Source: Azolla caroliniana
Lineage: Eukaryota; Polypodiophyta
Assembly (NCBI GenBank): GCA_043228905.1
Contig: JBHGNT010000002.1
Span: 3,410,001-3,474,000, forward strand
DNA: 64,000 nt
Direction: 5' to 3'
Shown here: one piece after another, positions 23,725-36,056 of the stretch
Numbering within the stretch: the first letter of the stretch is position 1
Layout of the letters: each line of letters opens with the position of its first letter
Position numbers and translations under genes: made by a program
Notes under the pieces: generated by a model
Database searches by the model: none
Seen by the model: only the letters and a program-made list of their open reading frames with translations
What the model was told of the DNA's origin: nothing

Positions 23725-24282
23725 TAGCGATGGGCACGGATCGGTTTTGGTTCGGTTAGGTTTCAAGGCAAACAAACCAAACCAAACCGTTTATATAAAA
23801 CAAAAACCAAACCAAACCGTTTAGGGAAAAGTTAAAACCAAACCGAACCATTTAATAAAAATTTTAAATCAAGCCGTTTAAGGAAAAGTTGAAACCAAAC
23901 CTAGCCATTTAATAAAAAATTTAAACATAACCGTTTAAATCAAACTAATTAAATATCTAAATAAACAAAAATGCATTAAATTAAATAAGCATTTAAGTTA
24001 ACTTTATTAAATCAATAAAAGAAACTTTACTTCAACAATTCAATTAAATAAGCATTTAAGTTAATTTAATTAAATCAATAAAAAACCATTAACTAAACCA
24101 TTAAATTAATAAACTATTAAGGTTAAAAAAATTAACCTATAAACCCGAGTTTTAGAACCGAACCAAACCGTTTATTGAAATCCAAACCAAACCAAACAAT
24201 TAATTTTTTTGGAAACCAATAAACCGTTCAACCATGGCTTAACAATTCGGTTCGGTTTGAGCCGAAATCGTGCCCATTGCTA
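23725..24282. mobile_element. hAT-type MITE (558 bp) with 8-bp target duplication
   Basis: The left end TAGCGATGGGCACG and right end CGTGCCCATTGCTA are inverted repeats with one mismatch. Both sides are flanked by GTGGTGAC (23,717-23,724 and 24,283-24,290), the 8-bp duplication characteristic of the hAT superfamily. The interior is low-complexity AACCAAACCG and ATTAAAT repeats with no transposase. It lies about 490 bases upstream of the unknown minus-strand gene and is related, in reverse orientation, to the element at 47,231-47,689. Confidence 0.92.
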
Positions 24283-24649
24283 GTGGTGACTTTGGGCTTG
24301 TCATTAAAACATATGTCAAAATGATAGGTTCAAAGCTCAATTGTATGTTATGTTAAGTTTGTGCACAAATCTCATGAGAATGAGCAATTGTGATCACTTA
24401 AATTATTGTTTTTGTTATTATCATACAACATGTTTGAGATTTTCCCTCTCTTTTTCTTCATTATGTAAAGCAAATCTAGAAGTGGTGTGTCGCATAATGC
24501 ATTGTACTTCAAGGAAATATTGTCGTGGATGATTCAAACTTCCAAATTCACCAAGTATAATGCGTGCAACATCTAAAAGGGCTCAATGTCCTCTACTTAA
24601 TTGTTCTAGGGTATATCTCAATAATCTTTCTGTTAATGAAGTATTATTA

Positions 24650-25400
24650 TAGGTGATTAATAATGATTTCATTGATATGCATGCATATGCAATCAAAGTT
24701 GGCAACAAATGGGAGTTGTACATCGAGTCTTGCATGTTGGCACATGGTTGCATAGGATGGGTGCATCTTCTAGTTGTGCTCGATGCCATTTACAAACTAA
24801 AACTCAAAAACATTGTTTATGGGAATGCATTGAGTCTCAACCGATATGGCAACGTCTCCTTAGAATCTTTGCTAACTATTTTCCCCCATTGGTTTTCACA
24901 TGGGGCACAGTGGTTTGGACATCGCTTGTCCGTTAAGCTTTCCATTATGACGTTGAATCTATGGACCATGCATTTTACACTAAATTTGGAAGTGTCTATG
25001 CACCACTATTGCTATCACTACAGTTTTCAGGAATAAGGAAGGAAATCCAATCAGTATGGAAGGTATTGAGTAGTATGCCAATATATAAAATCTGGAAGGC
25101 TTGGTGTTCTCTTGTTTTCTATTAAGTTAAAGCATCACCAACTAAATTGGTTACAAATATTTGGTTGGACAGTTCATACTTTGAAGGGTTGAATGAGATG
25201 GTATAGTTGGAGATTCTAATGCTAAAACAGCTCAACATCATGCGTTTCTCATTGTGTGGATAGGTACTCCAAGAATGGCACTCCTTGTTGGTGCTTTCAA
25301 CCTCCAAAATGGTTGTTTCCTCCACCGATCACATAGAGTTTAAAATCTTATAAAATGTTTACACTAATGAAAGGATATTTTCTTTAAAAAATAAAAATAA
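24650..25400 (+). mobile_element. LINE 3' part with zf-RVT remnant
   Basis: One frame at 24,709-24,936 reads SSCARCHLQTKTQKHCLWEC followed by IWQRLLRIFANYF. This is the Cys-Cys-His-Cys zinc-binding motif at the C terminus of plant LINE polyproteins (Pfam zf-RVT). The following region has the same order as the minus-strand copy at 40.4-41.1 kb (FHQL...IWLD, PPKWLFPPP-like). It ends near 25,360 in ACTAATGAAAGGATATTTTC and an A-rich tail. Confidence 0.78.
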
Positions 25401-27190
25401 AAATTGTACCTTTGGATTATGAGGAAAGAACATGATATTAATTTGAAAGAGATTGATGCAACGATTCTAGATCTTCAATCAAAAGTCGGTATGGATTTTA
25501 ATATGAAAATGTTATGGCATTTTAGTGGGCCCCAATTCATTCTACCGCCACCCTATCCATGCCACTTCACGCTTAATCAATACGTATTAATCTAAAGGGC
25601 CATTTTTGGGATCCAAATTCCCCTAACGAATGTGCATAACTAAAAGTGTTATTTGAAGAGTTCATATAGTGAACGCAAAGTCTGACCAAGCATTTCAAAC
25701 AGAACATTTACAATCGCATCCCATCACAATGTGGTTTATAGCTTGAATTTTAGATTTTTAGTAAGGTAACCTCGTTGAACCTATAAGCAATACTTTATAT
25801 CGAGACACATGAAGTCTCTTATGTGATGCATAAATGTGATAACATCCTAGTGTACTTTAGAATGTGTATGTTATGTTTTGAATCCACTTTGCTAACGTAA
25901 TGCACACTCGCACACTATTATAGAAGCACTATAGTGATGTAATGACAAAAGACATGGACCAAATTGACTAGGTTATTGTTTGATTCCTTTGCTCCAATGT
26001 CAAGGTTTAAATTTTCAATAGGAAGAAAATCAACCATAATTAATACAAGGTTGAGAATGGGTCATTCTTTATTGATAGTTTCCAATAGCATCTCGATTGC
26101 CCTTGTCTAATATATCGATCTCCATTCTTGATGCATGAAAATGATTGTAAATGGCTTGATTATTATGTGTGTGCTTGGTGCCATTGACTCTATGGCTAAC
26201 TAAGGATCCCAAAACCAAGGGGAGAGGTTAATATGGACGAAAATGTCAACACACCCTAAATAATGTGACTTCCAATATTACAAAGCTTGACTAATTACTC
26301 TCACTATTGGTTGCAAGCCATCGTTTTTGTGGTGCCGAATATACTTCTTGAATCTCTCAAAACCAAAGTGATTATATTGTTAATTAGTTTCCAATTTTGT
26401 TAACACATGGGAGGCCCTCCCCCACCTACCCCTAGACCCTCCACGAGTAAAAAGAAATCATTCTATGAAATTATGCGAACATATTGAAGATGGCCACTTT
26501 TGCATGACTTAAGAAAAGATAAATATTCAACATAGATGTGATCAAAAGATCACATGCATAATTAGCAATCTTGATACGAATCAAGACAAATTTTTTAATC
26601 GTAATGACAGTGTTACAATCGGCCCTCACCTAAAAAGACAACTCCATATGTATTTATATTAGTTGTATATTGTGGGAAGACCAAGGCAAAAAACCTAACA
26701 AAGAATTAGAAAACACTATAAAACTTACAATTGGATAAATTAGTATAACATGATCACAAACATACCATATTGCGAACTTTGTGTAAGTAGTCATTGGCAA
26801 CCCAAAAGAAGTGTGGACATCTACCAATGTCAGACATGTAAAATGACATCGAATAAATTTTCGGTAAGTTTCGAGATCTAATATGTGCTTTTGAGTACAT
26901 AATGTGCAACTTTCACGCATCGGTTTTTAATGAAGCCCCCAAAATATTTTAAGTCCTTCAAAGGGAGCATGATCAATATTCGTGGATTTGATTCTTTTTG
27001 TTTTTTTCGTCTCTTTTTAAAATTTGCAAGTGTATGGGAGGTATACATGTGAATATCCTCGACTAGATACTTGCTCGATACCGTGGACTACTCGAAAACA
27101 AGAAGAAGAAGAAGCAGGGTGCTTTTATACAAATAAAAGAGCTCAATGATTTCTTTTGTTCATTCACTCGCCAACTAGCTAGCGGTAGGC
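25400..27190. other. Intergenic, no gene seen
   Basis: AT-rich DNA without a readable domain, splice-consistent exon or repeat array. The reading frames present are short and show no family resemblance. Confidence 0.55.
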
Positions 27191-27198
27191 TGATTCTC

Positions 27199-27536
27199 TT
27201 GACAAACCATACATTTCGAAGCAGCCCAGGTTTAGGGGAGCGAGCGGCACAGGTTGTGTTTTCTTCGAGGGAGGGAATCGTCTCTGCCTTGCTCTATTGG
27301 GGAGTAATTCAAGTGATCGGGGGGGCAAGTACCAGGGGTACAATCAAAACTCGATCAAGTACCAAGGGCGGAGCCGTCCAATGGGAGTGTGATTGGAGTA
27401 CGTATGTACATAACGTACGGTATGGTACGATACAGTACATATACACGGCCAAGTTGCTACGACCCATCCAAGAAGCAAGCTTCCATTGCATTTCCCCCCG
27501 GCCCGAGAGGCTCCGCGTGTTGCTTAAATACATAGA
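27199..27536 (+). other. GC-richer stretch before GPC1, possible promoter
   Basis: This stretch has higher GC than its flanks and a 144-codon open frame running into the CATA microsatellite. The peptide resembles nothing I know and has no domain. The position 540-870 bases before the GPC1 start codon suggests promoter-proximal DNA rather than a gene. Confidence 0.35.
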
Positions 27537-27662
27537 TACATATACCTACATACATACATACATACATACAATACATATACCTACATACATACATACAATA
27601 CATATACATACATACAATACATACAATACATAAGTATATATATGTATATACATACATACATG
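27537..27662. repeat. (CATA)n microsatellite
   Basis: Imperfect CATA repeats interrupted by ACCTACATAC and CAATACATATAC units. They lie about 410 bases upstream of the GPC1 start codon and account for the Thr-Tyr-Ile-His frames seen here. Confidence 0.9.
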
Positions 27663-27921
27663 AATAAATGACATGAAATAGGGTACTCTGTTTTATTATT
27701 TATTTTGCTTTTTCTGAAAAAAGCAGAAACAGGGGCAGAGAAAACGCAAACAAAACAAAACCAAAAAAATCGTAATTACGGTATTAAGTTCGAATTTTTG
27801 TTCCATTATCATTCCATTAATCCATTCAATTCAAAACGCGATCCATCGATCGATGGATGGATCGATCATCTTCGTCGTGAATCATCATCTTCTTTCATTT
27901 TGCCCTGTAATTTGATTTTTC

Positions 27922-28166
27922 ATGCCCCCTTCTCCTGCAGTACCCATCGATTCTTCTTCATCTTCTTCTTCTGCATCGATTCTTCTTCATCATCTTCTTC
28001 TGCGTCGATTCTTCTTCTTCTTCTTCTGCATCGATTCTGCCTTTGAAATCGAAGACATACCCTCATCATCTCCATGGCCGCCCCCCCTGCGCAAGAATTC
28101 CATCACAATAATTCCCTTCAACAGGAGGAGCATGCCCCCAGCAAGCGCGCTCTCTCTCCTCCCAGA
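27922..28166 (+). promoter_or_regulatory. Possible upstream ORF overlapping the GPC1 start
   Basis: An ATG at 27,922 opens a Ser-rich frame that passes the GPC1 start codon at 28,074 in a different frame. If exon 1 is spliced at 28,166 it would end early in exon 2. It matters only if the transcript begins upstream of 27,922. A CTCCTGCAG at 27,932-27,940 could also be a 5'-UTR splice acceptor that removes this ATG. Confidence 0.3.
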
Positions 28167-31100
28167 GTAGGTTTCCAACGAAACTCCCATACCTGTTGAA
28201 AGCAGTTGATTTGCTTTTCCTTTTCTTCTTCTTCTTCTTTTGCCTTTTGCTTTTTGCTTTTTTTGGTAGTTTCTGTTTTCTGTTTTGCTTTTTTGCTTTC
28301 TTGGTGTTTTCCGTAAAAAAAAAGGTCCACCCCTTAGCTCCTCCACAGTGCGGGAGAGCCCTGTGAAATTTGCTTTTTGCTTTTTGCTTTTTGCCCTTTT
28401 CTCCTTGGGGTTTCCATCGGAGGTCTATTTTCTGCTCTTTGCTTCTTCTTCTTCTTCTTCTTCTTCTTCTTCTGTTTTATCTGAGCAACAGGTCCATTTT
28501 CTGAATTCTTTATGTTTTAAATTGCCACAGGTTGTTTTGGAGACAAAAAAGGCGCTAGAGAAGCATGCAGCCGAAATGGCTCGTCGAGCAACTCAGCATG
28601 AAACCCTCATCAACAAGGTCTGTGCTTTTCAAACCGAATTCTTGTCTCCTTTTACCTTTTACTTTTTGGGTCTTGTAACATGTTTACCATCATGCCCATT
28701 TCTATATATTATCTATATTGATCTCATTACCTTTTCATTTTATGTGCTTATGCTCATCACACTGTCACTTTTCTTTTGTTTTTATAACTCTCATATTGTC
28801 TTATTCACTTGATGTTTTTCTTTTTGGTGTAACACATGCATCAATGTTAGAACTTACAATCATATGGTGTTCACTGTGCTTTTATTATTTGGGCCTCATG
28901 AAAAGATTTAGACTCCTTGGTTTTTTTATATGTTATGCAAAGTTTGTATTCATTGTGGATCATAAGTTCTTCTGAAATGATTTACTGTTGGTATTCTTTT
29001 TCTTTCACTCTATTATGTATTCATTTGTGCTGAACATAACTTCTATAGTACCTCGTCAATTTGGTGGCCCCATGTAAGATAATTTTTATGCAAAATATTT
29101 ATTCATTGTGGATCATAAGATCTTATGAAATGGTTTACTGTTGGTGTTCTTTTTATTTCATTCTATTATGTATTCATTTGTGCTGATCATAACTGTTATA
29201 GTACTTCATCAATTTGGTGGCCCCATGTAGATAATAAATCTTGTACTCTGAAGAAGCATTCTAGTAAAGTTTTGGAAACATTTGGGTATTCTGGTAAAAA
29301 TCCAATAAGTTAGGGATATGTCGGTCATTTCCCCTTTGTTATTGCTGGGGAATTTTCAAATAATCTCATAGATGTTCAGGATTTCTTTGATATGACACCA
29401 TCCAAAAATGGATTAATAAGTGGTGTTCTTTTGATTTTCATGTAGATTATATATTCACTTGGTGTGCTGAGCTTTGGAACCTTTTGCTTCCTTCTTGGTT
29501 CAAGTAAGTTCCTCGGTGCTCTCATGGCACTACTACTGTGAGAGATGGTGTTAGTGTCCCTCTCATATTCTTATTGAGAATTTATGTCGTCTTTATAGGA
29601 CCTCAAGACATTCCGCAATTATATTGCCTCTTCTTGATAATTGTGGCTCCTCTAAGGTGGATTTATTATCGATCCAAGAAATGGCACTATTACTTATTGG
29701 TAAATTAAATGAGGAGCTCCAAAAGTGCAACATTCTATGTACATAAAATTTCGTTTTTACCACTTTTTGATTTCATAGAAAGAAAAATGATAATCTTTAC
29801 TAAGGTCTATCTTTATATGAATGGTGCCTAGAGTTTTCTCATTAAATAGTTTATTAACATTTAATTGGAGACTGAGAATGGGGCCGAGCAAATGGAGAGG
29901 ATCGAATTTGCATTCTCAATTTTATGACTTGATGCTATGGTGTAAACCACCAGGCCAACAGCTAGAGAGAGTGTGTGTGGGAGGAATTAGAGAGAGAGAG
30001 AGAGAGAGAGAGATTGTGCCATTTTCAGGACTTTTGCTACTATGCAAATGCGATTTTCATTATAATGTTGCTCTTTTTCCCGACCAATGACAAGTTGTTC
30101 ATGGTCTGTTTCTCCTTCTCAGAGGTAATTCAACGAATTGACTTTGAGATAAATATAAAAGTGGATTTCTGAAGTAGAAATCATGTTTATCACATTGGAT
30201 TCTTTTTTTCAATATAGGGTCCCCTAGCATGGGCTTTGATAGTGTGGAGGTGTAGTCTCGTGTTTAATTCGATTGACAAAGTTATCAGCGTTTTGATTCA
30301 TTTGTTACCAGGTGTGATCATAATACACTCCAAATGCTTATCATTACTATATTCTAGTACCAAAATCATCTGCATAAACTCCTTATGAAATGGTTTACTG
30401 TCGTGATCACCATCCTTATATAGAGCATTAAGGGAAAAACCACAAAACAACCGAGTTTTTCTCTATTTCATCAAAATGCTCATTCATATTCGTCATTTGC
30501 CCAATATATCCCTTCAACAACTCGAGAAAGAGACAAAAAGGTGATGGATTTACCATAGCATATATAATTGCTAGAAAGGGGACTGACCAAGGGAATTTGA
30601 GGAAATAATGGAAGCTTATCAGCATCTAGGAAATAATGGAAGCTCATCAGCATCTAGGAAATAATGGAAGCTCATCAGCATCTAGGAAATAAAATAAAAT
30701 AAAAATTCAGGGTATTTTTCAGAGTTTTTGCCTTTGAGTAACAGGAAAAAAACTTCAGGGTGATTCGGAGTTTTTGCCCTAGGAGTAATGGGGCCTGCTG
30801 AGCTATTTTCAAAGACGTTTGTCACCACATTTTCTACATGTTTCTGTTTCCTTAGGTACAGTATTCTTCATTATTCGATGGTGGGAGCCAAACACATTTT
30901 CACACCATTCTGAGGGGGAAGTAGGGCCATGGCCTCCATGGCCTGTTGTGGAAAATTCTACTGCACATTGGACTTGGTTGTTCTTCGTACCACTGCTAGC
31001 ATATTGTGTTTGGCAAGCGCTTTATTTCCTAATTGTAGAAGGCTTGAGGCGACAAAGGTTGCTCAATGATCCTGAAGTTATGACATCTTACAGGTATATA

Positions 31101-32095
31101 TGCATATGACAGTTCCAGGTTTTAAGAAAACTAAAGCAGGAACCACTGTTTGCCAAATGGCTGTTTTTTAAAGGTTTCAGAGACATTGGCTATTTTTTAT
31201 GATTGAGGTTTTTGAAAGTTTTGCAGAAAGTAAAAAAGAGTAGAGAAAGTACTAAATAATATATGAATTTGCCCTAGCAATTGGTTTCCTATACCTTATC
31301 CTCAAGTTTCAACTGCCATGAAACTGAAATTTATTTGCATCGGGAGATGGCACATATCGAAATTTGGCTTTCAACCAGCTAACATTACTTCCAGTAATTT
31401 CTTTATTTTTTATAAACTCACGGGAATATTTCGAAAAGATTGTGAAAAATACCCAAAAGTTCTCAAAGCCTTGGCGAGCAGCATTTTGGGGAGCACTAGG
31501 CTGTAGTAATTCCTTAATATTCAATATATTTGGTCAAGTTTTTCAGCCATGAAAACAAGCTGAAAGATTTCCAAAGCCATGGAAGGATTACAGTCATCTA
31601 CATTAGCTACTACTTTTTTCCCTTATTAAAATCTATTATTATTCCATTCAGAATTGATTCTCATTCACACTACATAATTTGCTCAGAGAGTTGAAGCGTA
31701 AAGCTGAACGGGCCAACAACATATGGTGGAAATTGAGTGGTCTATTGGGTGCAGAGCGGCGGGTATACATGTATGTGCTGATCCAAGCCATCTTCACTGT
31801 GGCAACATTAGCACTGACGGTTCCTCTATTCAAATCCTATCAGATGCACACATGGTTCGAAGTTTTCAAGCTTTCGGCAACAGTTTGGAATGGGGGAAAT
31901 TACATATTTGAAGTTATGCCACGCCAGGCAGTAGCGAGGAGTAAGAAAAAAGAGGAGACAAGTAGCTCACAATCTAATGCTCAACAACCCAATGGTGACA
32001 AAAACTATGCTTTATGTAGAAGGGCGAGTGTGGAGGATTTGGCCGAGTCCATGGTCTTGCTTGATAATATGAAATCTGCTGTACACATTGATTGA
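28074..32095 (+). CDS. GPC1: Glycerophosphocholine acyltransferase 1 (DUF2838 membrane protein)
   Basis: Eight exons: 28074-28166, 28531-28617, 29446-29503, 29599-29699, 30029-30124, 30218-30311, 30856-31093, 31687-32095. All GT-AG, phases consistent, 391 residues. Plant GPCAT transfers an acyl group from acyl-CoA to glycerophosphocholine, giving lysophosphatidylcholine, an ER-membrane step in phosphatidylcholine recycling. Signatures from the family: [20 protein letters not shown] (about 66-85), [23 protein letters not shown] spanning the exon 4/5 junction (98-120), [18 protein letters not shown] (146-163), IRWWEPNTF, and [19 protein letters not shown] around the exon 7/8 junction. Several hydrophobic segments fit a polytopic protein. 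The C terminus has [13 protein letters not shown] and a Ser/Asn-rich hydrophilic tail. The N terminus (31 residues before the first intron) is poorly conserved; the ATG was chosen because it joins in phase to the conserved exon 2. The identification is strong at family level. Confidence 0.94.
28956..29228 (+). repeat. Tandem duplication in GPC1 intron 2
   Basis: A segment running from GTGGATCATAAG through TACTGTTGG, TTATGTATTCATTTGTGCTG and CAATTTGGTGGCCCCATGTA appears at about 28,956-29,073 and again at about 29,109-29,228, with roughly ten differences. The two copies lie about 153 bases apart within the intron between exons 2 and 3. Confidence 0.85.
30601..30692 (+). repeat. Three-copy 28-bp repeat in GPC1 intron 6
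   Basis: GGAAATAATGGAAGCTCATC plus AGCATCTA repeats at 30,601, 30,629 and 30,657, nearly identical, with a partial fourth start at 30,685. It is intronic. Confidence 0.92.
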
Positions 32096-32249
32096 ATCGA
32101 TCCATTGTATATTATTTACCTTTGAATGGGGCTTGTGTACATATTTATACTCCCAATCTTCAATTGTTTACAATCTCAGTTGGATCATCATCTCGATATC
32201 TAGGTAATTGCTGGAAGGGTTAAATTTATTTATTTTATGAGTAGAATCC

Positions 32250-32255
32250 AATAAA
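32250..32255 (+). terminator. Probable GPC1 polyadenylation signal
   Basis: AATAAA lies 155 bases after the GPC1 stop codon in AT-rich DNA, followed by T-rich sequence. Confidence 0.5.
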
Positions 32256-32299
32256 TGATTGGATAGGAACTTGTATATTATTACTTTTTTCGTTGAATG

Positions 32300-35200
32300 A
32301 ATGGATTATATTATCTTTGCCTAATGGTTCAATGCTCTTCAAAAATCACAATAAATCTTGTATTTAATGCCAAAGTGGTTTCTACACTTGATACTAAGAA
32401 TACAATAAGGTTTTTTTATGAATTCTATGAAAGCTTGAATGTGATAAGAAACCTCAGGGTTGGATGTTTCACTTTGAATTGTCATTTCCCAACTCTATTT
32501 TCTTTTGGAGGCAAGGAAGTGGTAGGAAAACAAGCATGTTTATGCGACACTTGCATTTTTCCTAATTAATTATCACTTTCCAACTCTATTTTTAACCTCT
32601 TGCTCCCGAGTTAAGAAGATAATTGACGAGCAAAAACTTCTATGATTCTTGGTATTACTAACTTTTCTCCTTCATGTTGCTTGCTTTATCCCTTGGTATG
32701 CAAATATCTAGATGTGTGGTACAACAGATATAAGGTGTACAAAAATTTTGGGGGTGTGCACCCATATGGAATAATATGTGGTTTATGTATCAGAGGAAAT
32801 AATGTTGAATTCTTTGGCAATCTAGGCATCTATATCCATGAGAAATTTAGCATGTTGTCGGTGATGTAGTTGTTTTTCATGTGGGACAACGTTCTTCACC
32901 AAGTTGATAAAACTTTATCAAGGACTATTTTTTATCTTGATTGATTCTAAAAACAATGTTTGGCCTTTGAAGCACATGGTCTTAGCGCTAGAAAATGTAT
33001 AAAACCTTTTTCACAACGCATATTTGGGGCCAATTCCCTTATCAATATGTACATCAAGTGAACATCCTTTTTCAGCACAATGTAAGAGCAATTATATAGA
33101 TTTGAATTATGAATGCTAGTAGGTAAATATCTAACTTTTTGATTGTGTATGCATCTACATTATAAAAAGTCGTGTCGAAGTTGTGAACCCCACTTGTTAC
33201 TGTTAACTTGGCCCCTACATGACAAAAATGCTTGCGTGTCGTGGATCCAAATAGAAGTACATAAATAATAGATAGGATTAGTGGGGCCAATTGTGCTTTG
33301 GATCATCTTTATGGGAACCCTCTTTAATGCATCCATGTTTATTAATCTCAAAAATATTACAAGAAAAACATTTCTTATAGAATACGTATTACAATATATG
33401 CTTTTGTGCCATTATCAAGAAGTCTGAACCGGAAAGGAATGATAAATTATTTCATATTGTAGAAATACTTTCAAGCATATCAAAAGAATATTTCTAAAAA
33501 ATTTCGAGCACAATGATAGATCTTAGCTTTAGTCTTTGATGAGACTCTAGGTTTGCATTAAATTAGGAGTTCTAAAAGTCTCAACCATTCAAATGCTATG
33601 TTTCCAATAATTGTAGAGTTCAATACTTTTCACATCAACAATTGTGTTTAGGGTGGGTGAGAACAGCCAATATATCTTCGAAGTATTGAATCAACAAATG
33701 TAGGGAGGGGATACAATGAAGGAAACTAACCCTCAAATGGTTCTGCATTCTCAAATACATGGTGGTAATTTTATAAAACTACATGTTTAATACGATTAGG
33801 ACTTGATTTTTTATAACATAGTGTCCTACTATTGCAATAATTGGCTATTTATTGCCATTGACAAGACTTGGTTTGGGCTACGTATTTGGATGTAGTGTCA
33901 AAATCATCAATGTGTGTGGCTTAGCATTTTCTATAAACAAAATGTGTACGGCATACGCATCATATATACATTTCATCATGCTTTAACAACTAAACTCTAT
34001 GAGATATTTCTTCATGTGTAATGCATGATGTAATGCCTCAAGCAATACATCAAGTTCTAACAAAAAAGGAAAGGTATTTCTTCTATGCTATCTTCTATGA
34101 GAGGTAGTGGAAAGGTTTGCAATGGTTACTTTTAAACAACAATGACCTCACACGCGATCATGATGAAACACCACAAAAACTCAGGAGGCATCAAGCATTG
34201 AATTCAAGATGACACATTTCAGCTAGATGTATAGTAGTCTTGGGACCAATTCAAAGTTAGACCTAATGGATATATCACCGAGTTAGTTATATGAGGGATA
34301 GATATATCACTCACACTAGCACTAGCTACTCCACACACAAGGAAGTAAATAGCCTTAGTCATTAGTCTCATTTGCTTGCGCAACTAGAAGATAGACGTTT
34401 GTTTTGCAACCAGTGTTCTTAACAAGTTATCTAACAAGTCTTCAATTACTGAAACGGTATATACTCTTGAATTCGGCACCACCCATAAATATTACACCAT
34501 GCTCGAGATATTGATTCCAAAAACACGCTTTCGTTACTTTGTTTTCCCATCAGTTCCATTTTAATTTTCTTGAATAAGCAAGAAAACATATGATGGTACA
34601 ATTGTCTTTGATGAAGACGACGTACAAGGCATCTTGTTTTGAATGGCATCAAAGATTCATATGATTGATTGTATGGGACACTATTGACTTTAGCATCATA
34701 TATCAAGCAAGCACCGGGACACTACTGACTTTGGCATCATCTATCAAGCAAGCACCTCTTTAGTTGGATGTTGTGACATACTCGGGTTTGAGACATTTAT
34801 TTATTCTAGAAACAAGTGCTTGCTAGCTAATATTTCTTTGGAATCCTAGTCTTTCTCTGGGATGAACATTCGACAGCAAAAGATAGCCCTTATCTTAGAT
34901 AGATGTTGGACACAATGAAACCTAATTCATTATGTGAAGTATATAGACTCTAAAATATGATATGAGAGTTTTTGACAAAAATATGGAGAAATAGGCACAA
35001 ATTGCGTCGCACGTTGACACTACTAATGAAGGGGTATACATTTTTACAATTATAAGAAACCTCGAAACACAACATATCAAGGACAAAGTAGAAGCTTAAA
35101 ATACACAACTCAATGACATTAAATGTGAAAAGGAAAACATTCTCTGCTAAAATCATAGTAAGTACATGGATACACTAGCTCTTGATGATGTTGAAAAACA

Positions 35201-36050
35201 CTATACAATGATGGGATCCGATGCCCGAATCATGTGCCTGCAACCTCAACATGGAACACTGACAAAAAAACCTGTCCAAAACACCAGACAGAACTGCACA
35301 GACACACATCAGGAAAGTGTTCCACAATCGCAATGGCACAGAATATATCCAAAGTGCTGTCTTGATATGCCCAAGGTAATACATACATTTTTGTTAATCA
35401 TTCTGGCCGATTGTTGCTACAGAATGTGACCAAAGTGTTGTCTTGATATGCCCAAAGAAACAATAACTGATGCACTGTTAATCTAATAACTTTTTGGCCA
35501 AAGGTTGTCCAAACATTAGTTGCTACTAATGATGTGTCCAAATGATTGTGTTATGAAATTTTGAATACACAATAGTCTTGATAACAGCCAATGAATGACT
35601 AGTCACTCTGTGCTATATAATACTAATGACCATATCCAATCATTTGGCTCTTCATTTAGACAAGTTAGCCTCAAATATATTGTCATTTCTCAGTCTTCTC
35701 CCGTATGCTAATACAGCTACAATCATTTGCTAGCTTATTGAGGCATCATATAGAGGCATGAATCCAAATGCCATCACCATGAATCCACCCTACAATATTG
35801 ACTCCCATGTCATGAAAAGAAGGTTCTTTGCTACCAAAATAAGAGCCATTCTGACCACATATGCAGATATACAATTACTTCTTCGCATGTACAATCGAAC
35901 ATTTTGAATAGTGAAAATGTCCAAAGTGATTTTCATGTGGCATCAATTCTTGTGATAATCAGATTGGATCTAGATGTGAACGAGCATCCCTTTCACAGAT
36001 CATCATATCCTGGCATACAATGTCAAATCTCGGTATTACCCCTTAATGGG
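32300..36050. other. Intergenic, no gene seen
   Basis: AT-rich DNA with no convincing exon. A 41-bp unit (GGGACACTATTGACTTTAGC plus CATCATATATCAAGCAAGCACC) is duplicated in tandem at 34,676-34,757. A shorter repeat (CAAAGTGYTGTCTTGATATGCCCAA) occurs at about 35,350 and 35,430. A minus-strand frame near 34,450-34,706 is open but not identifiable. Confidence 0.5.
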
Positions 36051-36056
36051 CTCACA

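Noticed and set aside
27199-27633. 144-codon plus-strand frame upstream of GPC1
   Set aside because: No homology that I can recognise; its end is CATA microsatellite and it has no exon-like boundaries.
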